From the NCBI GenBank assembly GCA_964475765.1, contig CAYYZH010000165.1, forward strand, positions 1 to 9,935: a stretch of 9,935 nt of DNA. Direction: 5' to 3'. The DNA comes from Thermohalobaculum sp964475765. GTDB lineage: Bacteria > Pseudomonadota > Alphaproteobacteria > Rhodobacterales > Rhodobacteraceae. Positions 1 through 6,193 of this stretch are shown in pieces (the stretch's first letter is position 1; every line of letters starts with the position of its first letter). Under the pieces are notes generated by a model that made no database searches, had not been told where the DNA came from, and saw nothing but the letters and a program-made list of their open reading frames with translations. A program made the position numbers and the translations under genes.

Positions 1-1
1 A

Positions 2-409
2 TGGCAGGCCTTCCTCGCCGAGGAGCAGGGCAAAGAAGAAGCGATCGAGGCAAATTCCGAAGCCGTCATCGAAGCCCTGACCGAAGCTGCCAAGAACATC
101 GAAGATGACGCCGAGCATTTCGATAGCCCGCTCACCGATCAACTCTCGGACTATGTCCGCGTCGCCACCACCGAATCCTATGTTGCCGGAGTCTTTCTCC
201 TCTCCAACATGGTCTACGCCGTCGCGACCGAAGTTCGAAAGTTTGGTGAAGACACCTTTACCGAAGCGCGCAAAATTTCGGTGAAAGCTGTTGCCGGGGC
301 GCTCGTCGCTCAGACCGGTGCCGTCATCGCCAAACTGGCTGGCGTGCTTCCCGCTGAACTCAACTGGGCGGTCGCATGGTTGGAGCACCTCGCCAAACTG
401 CTCGTCTGA
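2..409 (+). CDS. Hypothetical protein, C-terminal part (5' end outside window)
   Basis: An open frame enters from the left edge and ends at TGA 407-409, giving 135 visible residues starting WQAFLAEEQGKEE. The first half is acidic and probably helical (many Glu, Ala and Asp). The second half has alternating hydrophobic helices: roughly residues 60-75 (YVAGVFLLSNMVYAV), 88-110 (VKAVAGALVAQTGAVIAKLAGVL) and the last 18 residues (LNWAVAWLEHLAKLLV). These could be weak membrane segments or amphipathic packing helices. An ATG at 209 lies in frame, but the frame is open and codon-like well upstream of it, so it is probably internal. I do not recognise the family and see no catalytic motif. No T-rich terminator follows; a repeat array and then prfC come next on the same strand. 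The gene is likely real, function unknown. Confidence 0.6.
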   Translation, partial: WQAFLAEEQGKEEAIEANSEAVIEALTEAAKNIEDDAEHFDSPLTDQLSDYVRVATTESYVAGVFLLSNMVYAVATEVRKFGEDTFTEARKISVKAVAGALVAQTGAVIAKLAGVLPAELNWAVAWLEHLAKLLV

Positions 410-437
410 AAGCCCGTTAACCCATCGACTTGGTGTA

Positions 438-525
438 CATACGCCTGCCATACGCTTGCGGTACACAAGCCATACAGGTGCCATACGCTTGCAATACGCC
501 TGCCATACGGGTGCCATACGCCCTC
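438..525. repeat. Eight-unit 11-bp tandem repeat with 33-bp higher-order period
   Basis: Eight consecutive 11-base units fill the space between the first gene and prfC, with consensus CATACGCNTGC. Units start at 438, 449, 460, 471, 482, 493, 504 and 515. Units 2 and 5 are identical (CATACGCTTGC); unit 3 (GGTACACAAGC) and the last unit (CATACGCCCTC) are the most diverged. Units three apart tend to resemble each other, so a 33-bp superunit is visible (438-470, 471-503, then a partial copy). The period is close to one DNA helical turn. It could be a neutral minisatellite, a phased protein-binding array or a spacer of variable length. It is directly visible in the sequence; the function is unknown. 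Confidence 0.85.
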
Positions 526-572
526 ATCCCAGCCCCTTCCCTTGATCGGCGCGCCGCGCTATAGCCCGCGCC

Positions 573-2180
573 ATGCCAGACGGAACCTCCAATCAGCCGG
601 TGCTGCCGCCCGAAATTGCCCGGCGCCGGACCTTTGCGATCATCTCTCATCCGGATGCGGGCAAGACCACGCTGACCGAGTAGCTGTTGCTCTATGGCGG
701 CGCGATCCAGATGGCCGGTCAGGTCCGCGCCAAGGGCGAGTCGCGGCGTACCCGGTCGGACTTCATGAAGATGGAGCAGGACCGCGGGATCTCGGTCTCG
801 GCCTCTGCTATGTCCTTCGAATATAACGAGTTTTGGTTCAACCTGATCGACACGCCGGGCCACGAGGATTTCTCTGAAGACACCTATCGCACGCTGACAG
901 CGGTCGACGCGGCGGTCATGGTGATCGATGGGGCCAAGGGGGTGGAGAGCCAGACCAAGAAGCTGTTCGAGGTCTGCCGCCTGCGCGATCTCCCGATCCT
1001 GACCTTCTGCAACAAGATGGACAGAGAAAGCCGGGAAATATTTGAAATCATTGATGAAATTCAGGAAAGCCTGGCACTGGATGTCGCGCCGGCATCATGG
1101 CCCATCGGGATCGGGCGCGAGTTTCTTGGCACCTATGATCTGATCCACGATCGGCTGGATCTGATGGATCGGGCCGATCGCAACGTCAAGGCGCAATCGA
1201 TTGAGCTGGACGGGCTGGACGACCCGCGCCTCGCCGAACATGTACCGGAACACCTTCTGAGCCAATTCCTGGAAGAAGTTGAAATGGCTCGGGAATTGAT
1301 GCCCACCTTTGACCTTCAGAGCTTCCTCGAAGGACATTTGACGCCGATCTGGTTCGGCTCGGCGATCAACTCGTTCGGGGTCAAAGAACTGCTGGACGGG
1401 ATCGCAAATTACGGCCCGCCACCACAGCCGCGGATGACTGATGCCCGCCAGGTTTCTGCCGAAGAATCAAATGTTTCCGGTTTTGTCTTCAAAGTTCAAG
1501 CGAACATGGATCCAAAGCATCGCGACCGCGTCGCGTTCGTGCGGCTCTGCTCGGGCCACTTCAACCGCGGCATGAAGTTACACCATGTAAGGGCCAAGAA
1601 ACCCATAGCTGTTTCAAATCCGGTGCTCTTTCTGGCAGCCGAGCGGGAGCTCGCCGAGGATGCCTGGGCCGGCGACATCATAGGCATTCCGAACCACGGC
1701 CAGCTTCGGATCGGCGATGCGCTGACCGAAGGCGAGACGCTCAAATTCACGGGCATACCGTCTTTTGCGCCGGAGCTGTTGCAATCGGTCCGCGCGGGCG
1801 ATCCGATGAAGGCAAAGCATCTCGACAAGGCCCTGCTGCAGTTTGCCGAGGAAGGTGCGGCCAAGCTGTTTAAGCCAATGATTGGAGGGGCTTGGGTGGT
1901 TGGCGTGGTAGGCCAGCTTCAATTCGAAGTGCTCGCCAGCCGGATCGAGCTGGAATACGGCTTGCCCGTCCGCTTCGAGGCGACGCAGTATGTCTCCGCC
2001 AGATGGATCCATGGCGACGCGGACAAGATTGACGCCTTCATGAACGCCAACAAAGGCCAGATGGCGCACGATCACGACGATGATCCGGTTTATATGACCC
2101 GACTGCAATGGGATCTGGACCGCGTCGAGCGCGATTACCCCGACATCAAGCTGAGCGCGACCAAGGAAACGCTGGGCTGA
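573..2180 (+). CDS. prfC: Peptide chain release factor 3 (RF3), interrupted by in-frame TAG at codon 37
   Basis: RF3 is a translational GTPase that removes RF1 or RF2 from the ribosome after peptide release. Read through the TAG, the frame from ATG 573 gives 535 residues, close to the 529 of E. coli RF3. Motifs, numbered from 573: P-loop HPDAGKTT (26-33), RGIS of switch I (71-74), DTPGHEDF (93-100), NKMD (147-150), and the family signature QANMDPKHRDRVAF near 308-321. The frame after the TAG has no other stop or frameshift. The conserved run TEKLLLYGG is here TE-stop-LLLYGG, so one base change (AAG to TAG) explains it. Restarts at TTG 687 or ATG 711 would lose the P-loop and could not give a normal GTPase. 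No good Shine-Dalgarno precedes ATG 573; TATAGC at 560-565 lies 7 bases upstream and could be a -10 of a leaderless message, but no convincing -35 accompanies it. Identity is near certain; whether full-length protein is made is not. Confidence 0.93.
681..683 (+). other. prfC: In-frame TAG inside prfC, just after the P-loop
   Basis: TAG replaces the Lys codon that follows the conserved Thr-Glu after the GTPase P-loop, and it is in phase with both ATG 573 and the 497-codon remainder. The context is GAG TAG CTG; a C after the stop is generally a weaker termination context than a U. It may be a base-call error, a true nonsense mutation or a readthrough site. Confidence 0.9.
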
Positions 2181-2183
2181 AGC

Positions 2184-2199
2184 GCCGGTTCAGACCGGC
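2184..2199. terminator. Possible shared hairpin between convergent prfC and amidase genes
   Basis: The inverted repeat GCCGGT-TCAG-ACCGGC has a perfect 6-bp stem and a 4-base loop. It lies 3 bases past the prfC stop and spans the stop codon of the convergent amidase gene (2190-2192). The position suits a bidirectional terminator, but neither strand has a T-tract after it, so intrinsic termination is uncertain. Confidence 0.35.
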
Positions 2200-2957
2200 T
2201 CGAGGAACTTGGAAAAAACCCAGCCCACAAATCCTGCGCGCGTGCGCACTTGCCACCAGTTATCGACGACAGCGATGCGTTCCACGATACTACGCTCTGG
2301 CAAGGCACCCTTCTTCACGCCATTCGGCGCGTCACGGAAGTTGAGCGTGGATGGCGCCACCCCGACCACCCGGAATTTTGGCAGGCGCATCTCGTCGGGC
2401 GGGGCCACCGGCAAGTCGGATGTCTCGCGTCCATCGAGCAAGGCGGCCACCTGCGTGCGCATGAGATCACCCACTTCCCTGTGGCCGACCACATCATCGT
2501 CAAACGCCAGACGGGTGATGTCCCACTTGTTGCGCTGTTTGATATGGAGATTTGGCTCGATTTCGGCATGGGAGAGGATGGTCAGCGGTGTGACCAGGAT
2601 GTCGTATTTCGACGCCAGTTGGGCCAGCACATCCATCGCCGTGTCCCACTGCACCGCCGTCATCGGCGACGGGCCGGGATCGAACGGGCGCTCCTTCGCG
2701 CGGCGCATGCAACAAAGCGACACCCCGATCGCGCCGGTGTTCGCTTTGCGCGTATGGGCAGCATAGGCGCCCGGCTTTGGCCGCTCGTTATCCTTGATCG
2801 AATGTTTGCCCCGGACCAGCTTTCCATCGCCTTCAACCAGGATGTGATAGCGGTTCTTCTCCAGCGCATTCGCCTTGTGCGACCCTGCGGTCCAATGCAG
2901 GTGGATCCGTTTCATGCGGGCCTTGGGCAACCAGGACTTTGGAATATTCACGGCCAT
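2190..2957 (-). CDS. N-acetylmuramoyl-L-alanine amidase (Amidase_2) with C-terminal SH3b domain
   Basis: This 255-residue protein is predicted to cut the amide bond between N-acetylmuramic acid and L-alanine in peptidoglycan. The catalytic domain covers about residues 15-160: HLHWTAG near 19-25, where His21 matches the first zinc ligand of Amidase_2 and PGRP-type enzymes, then SHAEIE and the KWDITRL segment, which probably supply the second His and the Asp ligand. The last 60 residues (RVVGVAPSTLNFRDAPNG through GFVGWVFSKFLEPV) form a bacterial SH3 domain, usually a wall-binding module. No signal peptide or membrane helix is visible, as in phage endolysins or export by an unusual route. ATG 2957 is chosen because AAGGGAG lies 8 bases upstream; GTG 2966 in the same frame sits directly on that site. 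It converges on prfC with 9 bases between stops. A phage or gene-transfer-agent origin is possible, but no other phage gene is present. Confidence 0.85.
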   Translation of the reverse strand: MAVNIPKSWLPKARMKRIHLHWTAGSHKANALEKNRYHILVEGDGKLVRGKHSIKDNERPKPGAYAAHTRKANTGAIGVSLCCMRRAKERPFDPGPSPMTAVQWDTAMDVLAQLASKYDILVTPLTILSHAEIEPNLHIKQRNKWDITRLAFDDDVVGHREVGDLMRTQVAALLDGRETSDLPVAPPDEMRLPKFRVVGVAPSTLNFRDAPNGVKKGALPERSIVERIAVVDNWWQVRTRAGFVGWVFSKFLEPV

Positions 2958-2965
2958 CAAGATCA

Positions 2966-2972
2966 CTCCCTT
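2966..2972 (-). promoter_or_regulatory. Ribosome binding site of the amidase gene
   Basis: The minus strand reads AAGGGAG, then 8 bases, then ATG at 2957. This strong Shine-Dalgarno decides the start and rules out the in-frame GTG at 2966, which begins within it. Confidence 0.75.
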
Positions 2973-2973
2973 A

Positions 2974-2995
2974 AATATACTTTCAGGAAGTGTAT
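2974..2995 (-). promoter_or_regulatory. AT-rich leader with -10-like TATATT and imperfect dyad, amidase gene
   Basis: The minus strand carries TATATT at 2979-2974 in a locally AT-rich patch. It overlaps an imperfect inverted repeat, ATACACTTC and GAAAGTAT, separated by two bases (2995-2977). A repressor site over a promoter is one reading. No good -35 is found at the usual distance, so this is tentative. Confidence 0.25.
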
Positions 2996-3054
2996 CACAT
3001 CGAGATCACTGCTGCGAAATCGCACGGACCACCGCGCGCCCCGGCGGGCAATGT

Positions 3055-4137
3055 CTAAAGGGCCGGCAGCACCGCTGCGAACACCAACCCGCTGAGGATC
3101 GCGCCGCCGATACCGAACGTGAGATACATCGCGAAGACCGGCGCGCGCACGAGCGCAAATACTGCCGCCATAGCAGGGATAGAGCTGACCGCGCCAGCGA
3201 CCATGAAGGACATGGCGGCACCGGGGCTCATACCCTGCTCCATCAGGCCCGCAACAAGGGCCGGGGCGGCATACCCGTTCAGATAGGCCGGTGCTCCGAC
3301 GAGTGCGCCGACGATGATCGGCCAGAGACCTTCGCCGCCCACAATCGATCCGATCATCTCGGCCGGGACATACATGATCAGCGCGGCTTCGAGCAGATAG
3401 GCCAGTGCCATCCATTTGATCAGGAACAACGCGTTCTCGAACACGGTGGCCCAGAAAACCTGCACGCGGGCGCTGTCGGTCCAGAACTTCCAGACCGGCT
3501 TGTCCAGCTCACCCGTCCCGCAACCGGTTCCGCAGCCGGTAACGACGGGTTTGGCGCTGCAGCATCCGCCCGCATTCTGCAGATTGGCCTTGAGCGGACT
3601 GGCGAACGCACCGCCATGCATCAGGGCCTTCATGATGAAGCCACCGGCGAGGCCAAGCGCGACTGCCGCGATGACCTTGGCGATGGCGTATTCCGTGCCA
3701 AGCGCACCTGTGGTGATCAGGAATTGCGGCGGGTCCATCAGCGGTGACGAAAGCCAGAACGCCATGACCGCCGACAGCGGCGCGCCCGCCACCAACAATG
3801 CGGCAACGAACGGGATCACTTCGCAGGAACAGAACGGCGCAAGCCCGCCAACCAAAGCGGCCACGATGATCATGCGTGTCTCGCGGCCCTTGAAAGCCTC
3901 CGCGGCCAGCCCGTCGGCGCTGGTCGCCTTGAGCCCGCCGATCAGCAGTACGGCCAAGGTGATGTAGGGCAGCGTGCTGGCCAGCAGCCCGATGGCACGG
4001 GTGACATATTCCTGCACCCGTTCGGGATCGAGGACCAGTGCGATGAACGGGATCGCGAGCAACAGCAGCCAGACAGGATCAAGGCTGCGAAGGTGGCGCC
4101 AAGCCACACCTGCTTGTTTGAGAACCAGATCGGTCAT
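3055..4137 (-). CDS. arsP: ArsP-like permease (DUF318/UPF0718 family), probable arsenical or metalloid efflux
   Basis: This 360-residue polytopic membrane protein has a hydrophobic helix near 22-37 and further helices near 50-68, 88-118, 150-170, 228-255 and through the C-terminal third. FCSCEVIP at 102-109 is the hallmark of the permease family that includes ArsP, an exporter of trivalent organoarsenicals. A soluble loop near 190-208 holds paired and spaced cysteines (GGCCSAK and GCGTGCGTG), likely for metal or metalloid binding. ATG 4137 is chosen: it overlaps the arsR stop as ATGA and has AAGGAAG 8 bases upstream. An upstream in-frame ATG at 4185 would overlap arsR by 52 bases and is less likely. 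The stop is TAG, the only terminal TAG among the visible stops. Pairing with an ArsR regulator supports a role in metalloid resistance; the exact substrate is inferred. Confidence 0.82.
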   Translation of the reverse strand: MTDLVLKQAGVAWRHLRSLDPVWLLLLAIPFIALVLDPERVQEYVTRAIGLLASTLPYITLAVLLIGGLKATSADGLAAEAFKGRETRMIIVAALVGGLAPFCSCEVIPFVAALLVAGAPLSAVMAFWLSSPLMDPPQFLITTGALGTEYAIAKVIAAVALGLAGGFIMKALMHGGAFASPLKANLQNAGGCCSAKPVVTGCGTGCGTGELDKPVWKFWTDSARVQVFWATVFENALFLIKWMALAYLLEAALIMYVPAEMIGSIVGGEGLWPIIVGALVGAPAYLNGYAAPALVAGLMEQGMSPGAAMSFMVAGAVSSIPAMAAVFALVRAPVFAMYLTFGIGGAILSGLVFAAVLPAL

Positions 4138-4499
4138 GCCGCGTCTTCCTTGGTTTGCTGAGGGCTCGGCGCATCCCGGCAACATTCCGAGATCAGAAAT
4201 CCGGCGAGCCCGCTGATCACATCGTAGCGGGCCACACAGCGCAGCGACCGCCCTTCACGCTGTTGCTCAAGCACCCCGGCCTGTACCAGCGCCCGAACAT
4301 GGTGGCTGAGGGTCGAGGCCGCGATGCCGACCCGCTTCTGGATTTCTCCGACCGGCAGGCCATTGATACCAGCCCGCACCAGACAGCGCAGGATCTGGAG
4401 CCGGACATCCGAGCCAAGTGCCGCAAAGGCTTGTGCCGCCTGATCCGAAGAGACCGGGGCAAATCCGCCAAGCAAGCTTTCATATGATTCTATTTCCAT
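4134..4499 (-). CDS. arsR: ArsR/SmtB-family transcriptional repressor
   Basis: This 121-residue winged-helix protein is expected to repress its own operon and release DNA when it binds As(III) or a related metalloid. The core spans about 20-95, with FAALGSDVRLQILRCL at the first helices and the recognition helix region IAASTLSHHVRALVQAGVL (59-77), then the wing QREGRSLRC. The inducer site is probably the C-terminal pair Cys106-Cys107 in LISECCRD. This resembles the Acidithiobacillus-type ArsR, with vicinal cysteines late in the protein, rather than the ELCVCDL motif in the DNA-binding helix of E. coli ArsR. Other cysteines are Cys39 and Cys88. The gene starts at ATG 4499 with no Shine-Dalgarno, consistent with a leaderless message, and its stop overlaps the permease start. 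Confidence 0.88.
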   Translation of the reverse strand: MEIESYESLLGGFAPVSSDQAAQAFAALGSDVRLQILRCLVRAGINGLPVGEIQKRVGIAASTLSHHVRALVQAGVLEQQREGRSLRCVARYDVISGLAGFLISECCRDAPSPQQTKEDAA

Positions 4500-4519
4500 A
4501 TTTCTAGAATAGTCGAAAT
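4500..4519. promoter_or_regulatory. Candidate ArsR operator
   Basis: A 20-base imperfect dyad with half-sites ATTTC and GAAAT (10 bases between, plus inner A-T matches) abuts the arsR start codon and covers its predicted -10. Position, AT content and symmetry suit an autoregulatory ArsR site. No consensus was searched. Confidence 0.5.
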
Positions 4520-4533
4520 AATAACGATTACAA
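4506..4533 (-). promoter_or_regulatory. Predicted arsR promoter giving a leaderless transcript
   Basis: On the minus strand the -35 is TTGTAA (4533-4528), followed by a 16-base spacer and the -10 TATTCT (4511-4506). Six bases then separate the -10 from the arsR ATG at 4499, so transcription should begin at or next to the first base of the start codon. This agrees with the missing Shine-Dalgarno. Confidence 0.5.
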
Positions 4534-4564
4534 CCCCTGCTCCCGCCGCGTACCCGCGGGTTTG

Positions 4565-4593
4565 TTGACTTTTAACCGTTGGGGCGTCATATC
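4565..4593 (+). promoter_or_regulatory. Possible rhlE promoter
   Basis: TTGACT (4565-4570) matches five of six -35 bases. A 17-base spacer leads to CATATC (4588-4593), a weak -10. Start of transcription near 4600 would leave a leader of about 85 bases. That leader contains a small hairpin, GCATC and GATGC around AATCCG (4609-4624). Confidence 0.4.
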
Positions 4594-4675
4594 ACCGGCG
4601 TCCGAACGGCATCAATCCGGATGCTGGGCCGCGCTGGACCATGCGGCCACAGACAAAGCCGCAACCAGTGAAGGC

Positions 4676-4681
4676 AAAGGA
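4676..4681 (+). promoter_or_regulatory. Ribosome binding site of rhlE
   Basis: AAAGGA lies 4 bases before ATG 4686, with a second AAGG at 4671-4674. This supports 4686 over an in-frame ATG at 4641, which lacks such a site and would add 15 residues that the family does not have. Confidence 0.65.
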
Positions 4682-4685
4682 TAAT

Positions 4686-6150
4686 ATGAAATTCAATGAA
4701 CTCGACCTTGATCCCAAGGTCCTGAAAGCCGTCGAAGAAGCCGGCTATGAAGAGCCCACGCCGATTCAGGCGCAGGCCATTCCCCATGCTCTTAAGGGTC
4801 GCGATGTCCTTGGCATCGCCCAGACCGGGACGGGCAAGACGGCCTCGTTCACGCTTCCGATGATCTCCATTCTCGCCAAGGGCCGCGCGCGTGCGCGCAT
4901 GCCGCGCAGCCTGATCCTCTGTCCCACGCGCGAGCTGGCGGCGCAGGTGTCGGAGAACTTCGAGATCTACGGCAAGCACCACAAACTCTCGATGGCCCTC
5001 CTGATCGGTGGTGTGAACTTTGCCGCACAGGACAAGCTGATCGACCGCGGCGTGGATGTCTTGATCGCGACGCCGGGTCGTCTGCTCGATCATTTCGAAC
5101 GCGGCAAACTTATGCTCACCGGCATTCAGGTCATGGTGGTCGACGAGGCTGACCGGATGCTCGACATGGGCTTCATCCCGGACATCGAGCGGATCTTCAA
5201 TCTGACGCCTTTCACCCGCCAGACGCTGTTCTTTTCGGCCACGATGCCGCCGGAGATCACGCGGATCACCAATACCTTCCTGTCGAACCCGGAGCGGGTC
5301 GAAGTGGCCCGCCAGGCAACAACCGCCGAGACCGTGACGCAGGCTGTCTGCCAGATGAAGCCGTCGCGCAAGGACGCTGCCGACCGCGAAAAACGCAACT
5401 GCCTGCGCGCGCTGATCGACGCCGAGGGCGAGGCGCTGACCAACGGCATCATCTTCTGCAACCGCAAGCGCGATGTCTCCATCGTCCACAAGTCACTGAC
5501 GAAGCATGGCTATAACGCCGGAGCGTTGCATGGCGATCTCGAACAGTCCGTGCGGATGGCAACGCTTGGCGCCTTCCGCGACAACGAGATCAAGATCCTG
5601 GTCGCTTCTGACGTGGCCGCGCGCGGGTTGGACATTCCCTCAGTCAGCCATGTGTTCAACTTCGATGTGCCGACACACTCGGAAGACTACGTGCATCGGA
5701 TCGGCCGCACCGGCCGGGCCGGGCGTTCGGGCAAGGCGATCACGATCTGCCTGCCGTTCGAACAAAAATACCTCGACGCCATTGAAGAGTTGGTGAAGCA
5801 GGAAATCCCCAAGATCGCGACGCCGGACGGCATAGTCTCGGATCGCCCTGCCCGCCGGGAACGTGCGGAGCAGCCCGAGCAGCCCCGTGAGGAGAAGCAA
5901 CCCCGGGCCAGATCGGAACGTCGCCCGCGCGGACGCAAATCCGACGATCAGGGGTCATCGAACCGCGGCAATGTCGTTGGCATGGGCGATCATGTCCCAC
6001 AGTTCCTGCTGCGCGAAATCCCGCCGCGTCCGACCAGCCGCACGCGCCCGGAAACGGACGTCGCAGAAGTCGATGCAGTTGCAGATGAGTCCGGAGCGGA
6101 CGCGGGGGGGGGGGGGGCCGCCGGGGGGCGGCCGGCCCGCGGCGGGCGCC
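4686..6150 (+). CDS. rhlE: DEAD-box ATP-dependent RNA helicase RhlE, 3' end lost in gap
   Basis: This helicase unwinds RNA duplexes using ATP, acting in ribosome assembly and RNA decay. All core motifs are present: Q motif PTPIQ (24-28), AQTGTGKT (45-52), PTREL (80-84), TPGR (129-132), DEAD (153-156), SAT (184-186), ARGLD (312-316) and HRIGRTGR (337-344). After about residue 380 comes a charged, probably disordered tail rich in Arg, Glu and Pro, including ERRPRGRK and then GDHVPQFLLRE near 434-444. From about residue 474 the codons are pure G and C (poly-Gly, Ala and Arg) and lead into the run of Ns, so that end is not reliable and the stop is not seen. The frame reopening past the Ns lies antisense to rnj and is spurious. 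The gene is divergent from arsR and convergent with rnj. Confidence 0.9.
6101..6150. other. G/C-only low-complexity contig end, with 14-G run
   Basis: Fifty bases contain no A or T. They begin with 14 consecutive Gs (6104-6117) and go on to repeated GGCGG and CCGG blocks. This sits at a contig end and may be a poly-G base-calling artefact or a truly hard-to-sequence hairpin. Its reading as rhlE coding sequence should not be trusted. Confidence 0.75.
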
Positions 6151-6160
6151 NNNNNNNNNN
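6151..6160. other. Assembly gap (10 N)
   Basis: Exactly ten Ns join two contigs between convergent rhlE and rnj. Ten is probably a placeholder, so the true missing length is unknown. Confidence 0.97.
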
Positions 6161-6170
6161 GCCTAAGGCC

Positions 6171-6189
6171 GCCCTGTCTCTCTCAGGGC
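6171..6189 (-). terminator. Hairpin downstream of rnj, probable operon terminator
   Basis: GCCCTG and CAGGGC form a perfect 6-bp stem around a 7-base pyrimidine loop (purine on the rnj strand), 4 bases past the rnj stop. No clear U-tract follows on the minus strand (GGCCTTAGGC), so strength is uncertain. Confidence 0.45.
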
Positions 6190-6193
6190 CCGG

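Noticed and set aside
438..525. CRISPR array
   Set aside because: Units are 11 bases, contiguous and without unique spacers, so this is a short tandem repeat.
681..683. Pyrrolysine insertion or genome-wide TAG reassignment
   Set aside because: The permease ends in TAG at a normal family C-terminus, and no pylT or suppressor tRNA is visible here. The family residue is plain Lys.
417..863. Minus-strand 148-codon frame through the repeat and the prfC start
   Set aside because: It is antisense to well-conserved prfC and its C-terminal end is just the 33-bp repeat translated (three AYG... blocks). No ribosome site or family match.
3012..3023. TGCGAAATCGCA palindrome as permease terminator
   Set aside because: Stem of at most 5 bp with a 2-base loop and no T-tract; likely chance in GC-rich DNA.
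2250..3095. Plus-strand 281-codon frame
   Set aside because: It is a shadow of the amidase gene on the other strand, with Arg/His-rich, family-less sequence typical of GC-rich antisense frames.
2875..3747. Plus-strand 290-codon frame
   Set aside because: It is antisense to the permease, low in hydrophobic structure and rich in His, Arg and Asp, with no recognisable domain.
4587..5489. Minus-strand 300-codon frame
   Set aside because: It is antisense to rhlE, whose helicase motifs are all intact. The reverse frame has no motif.
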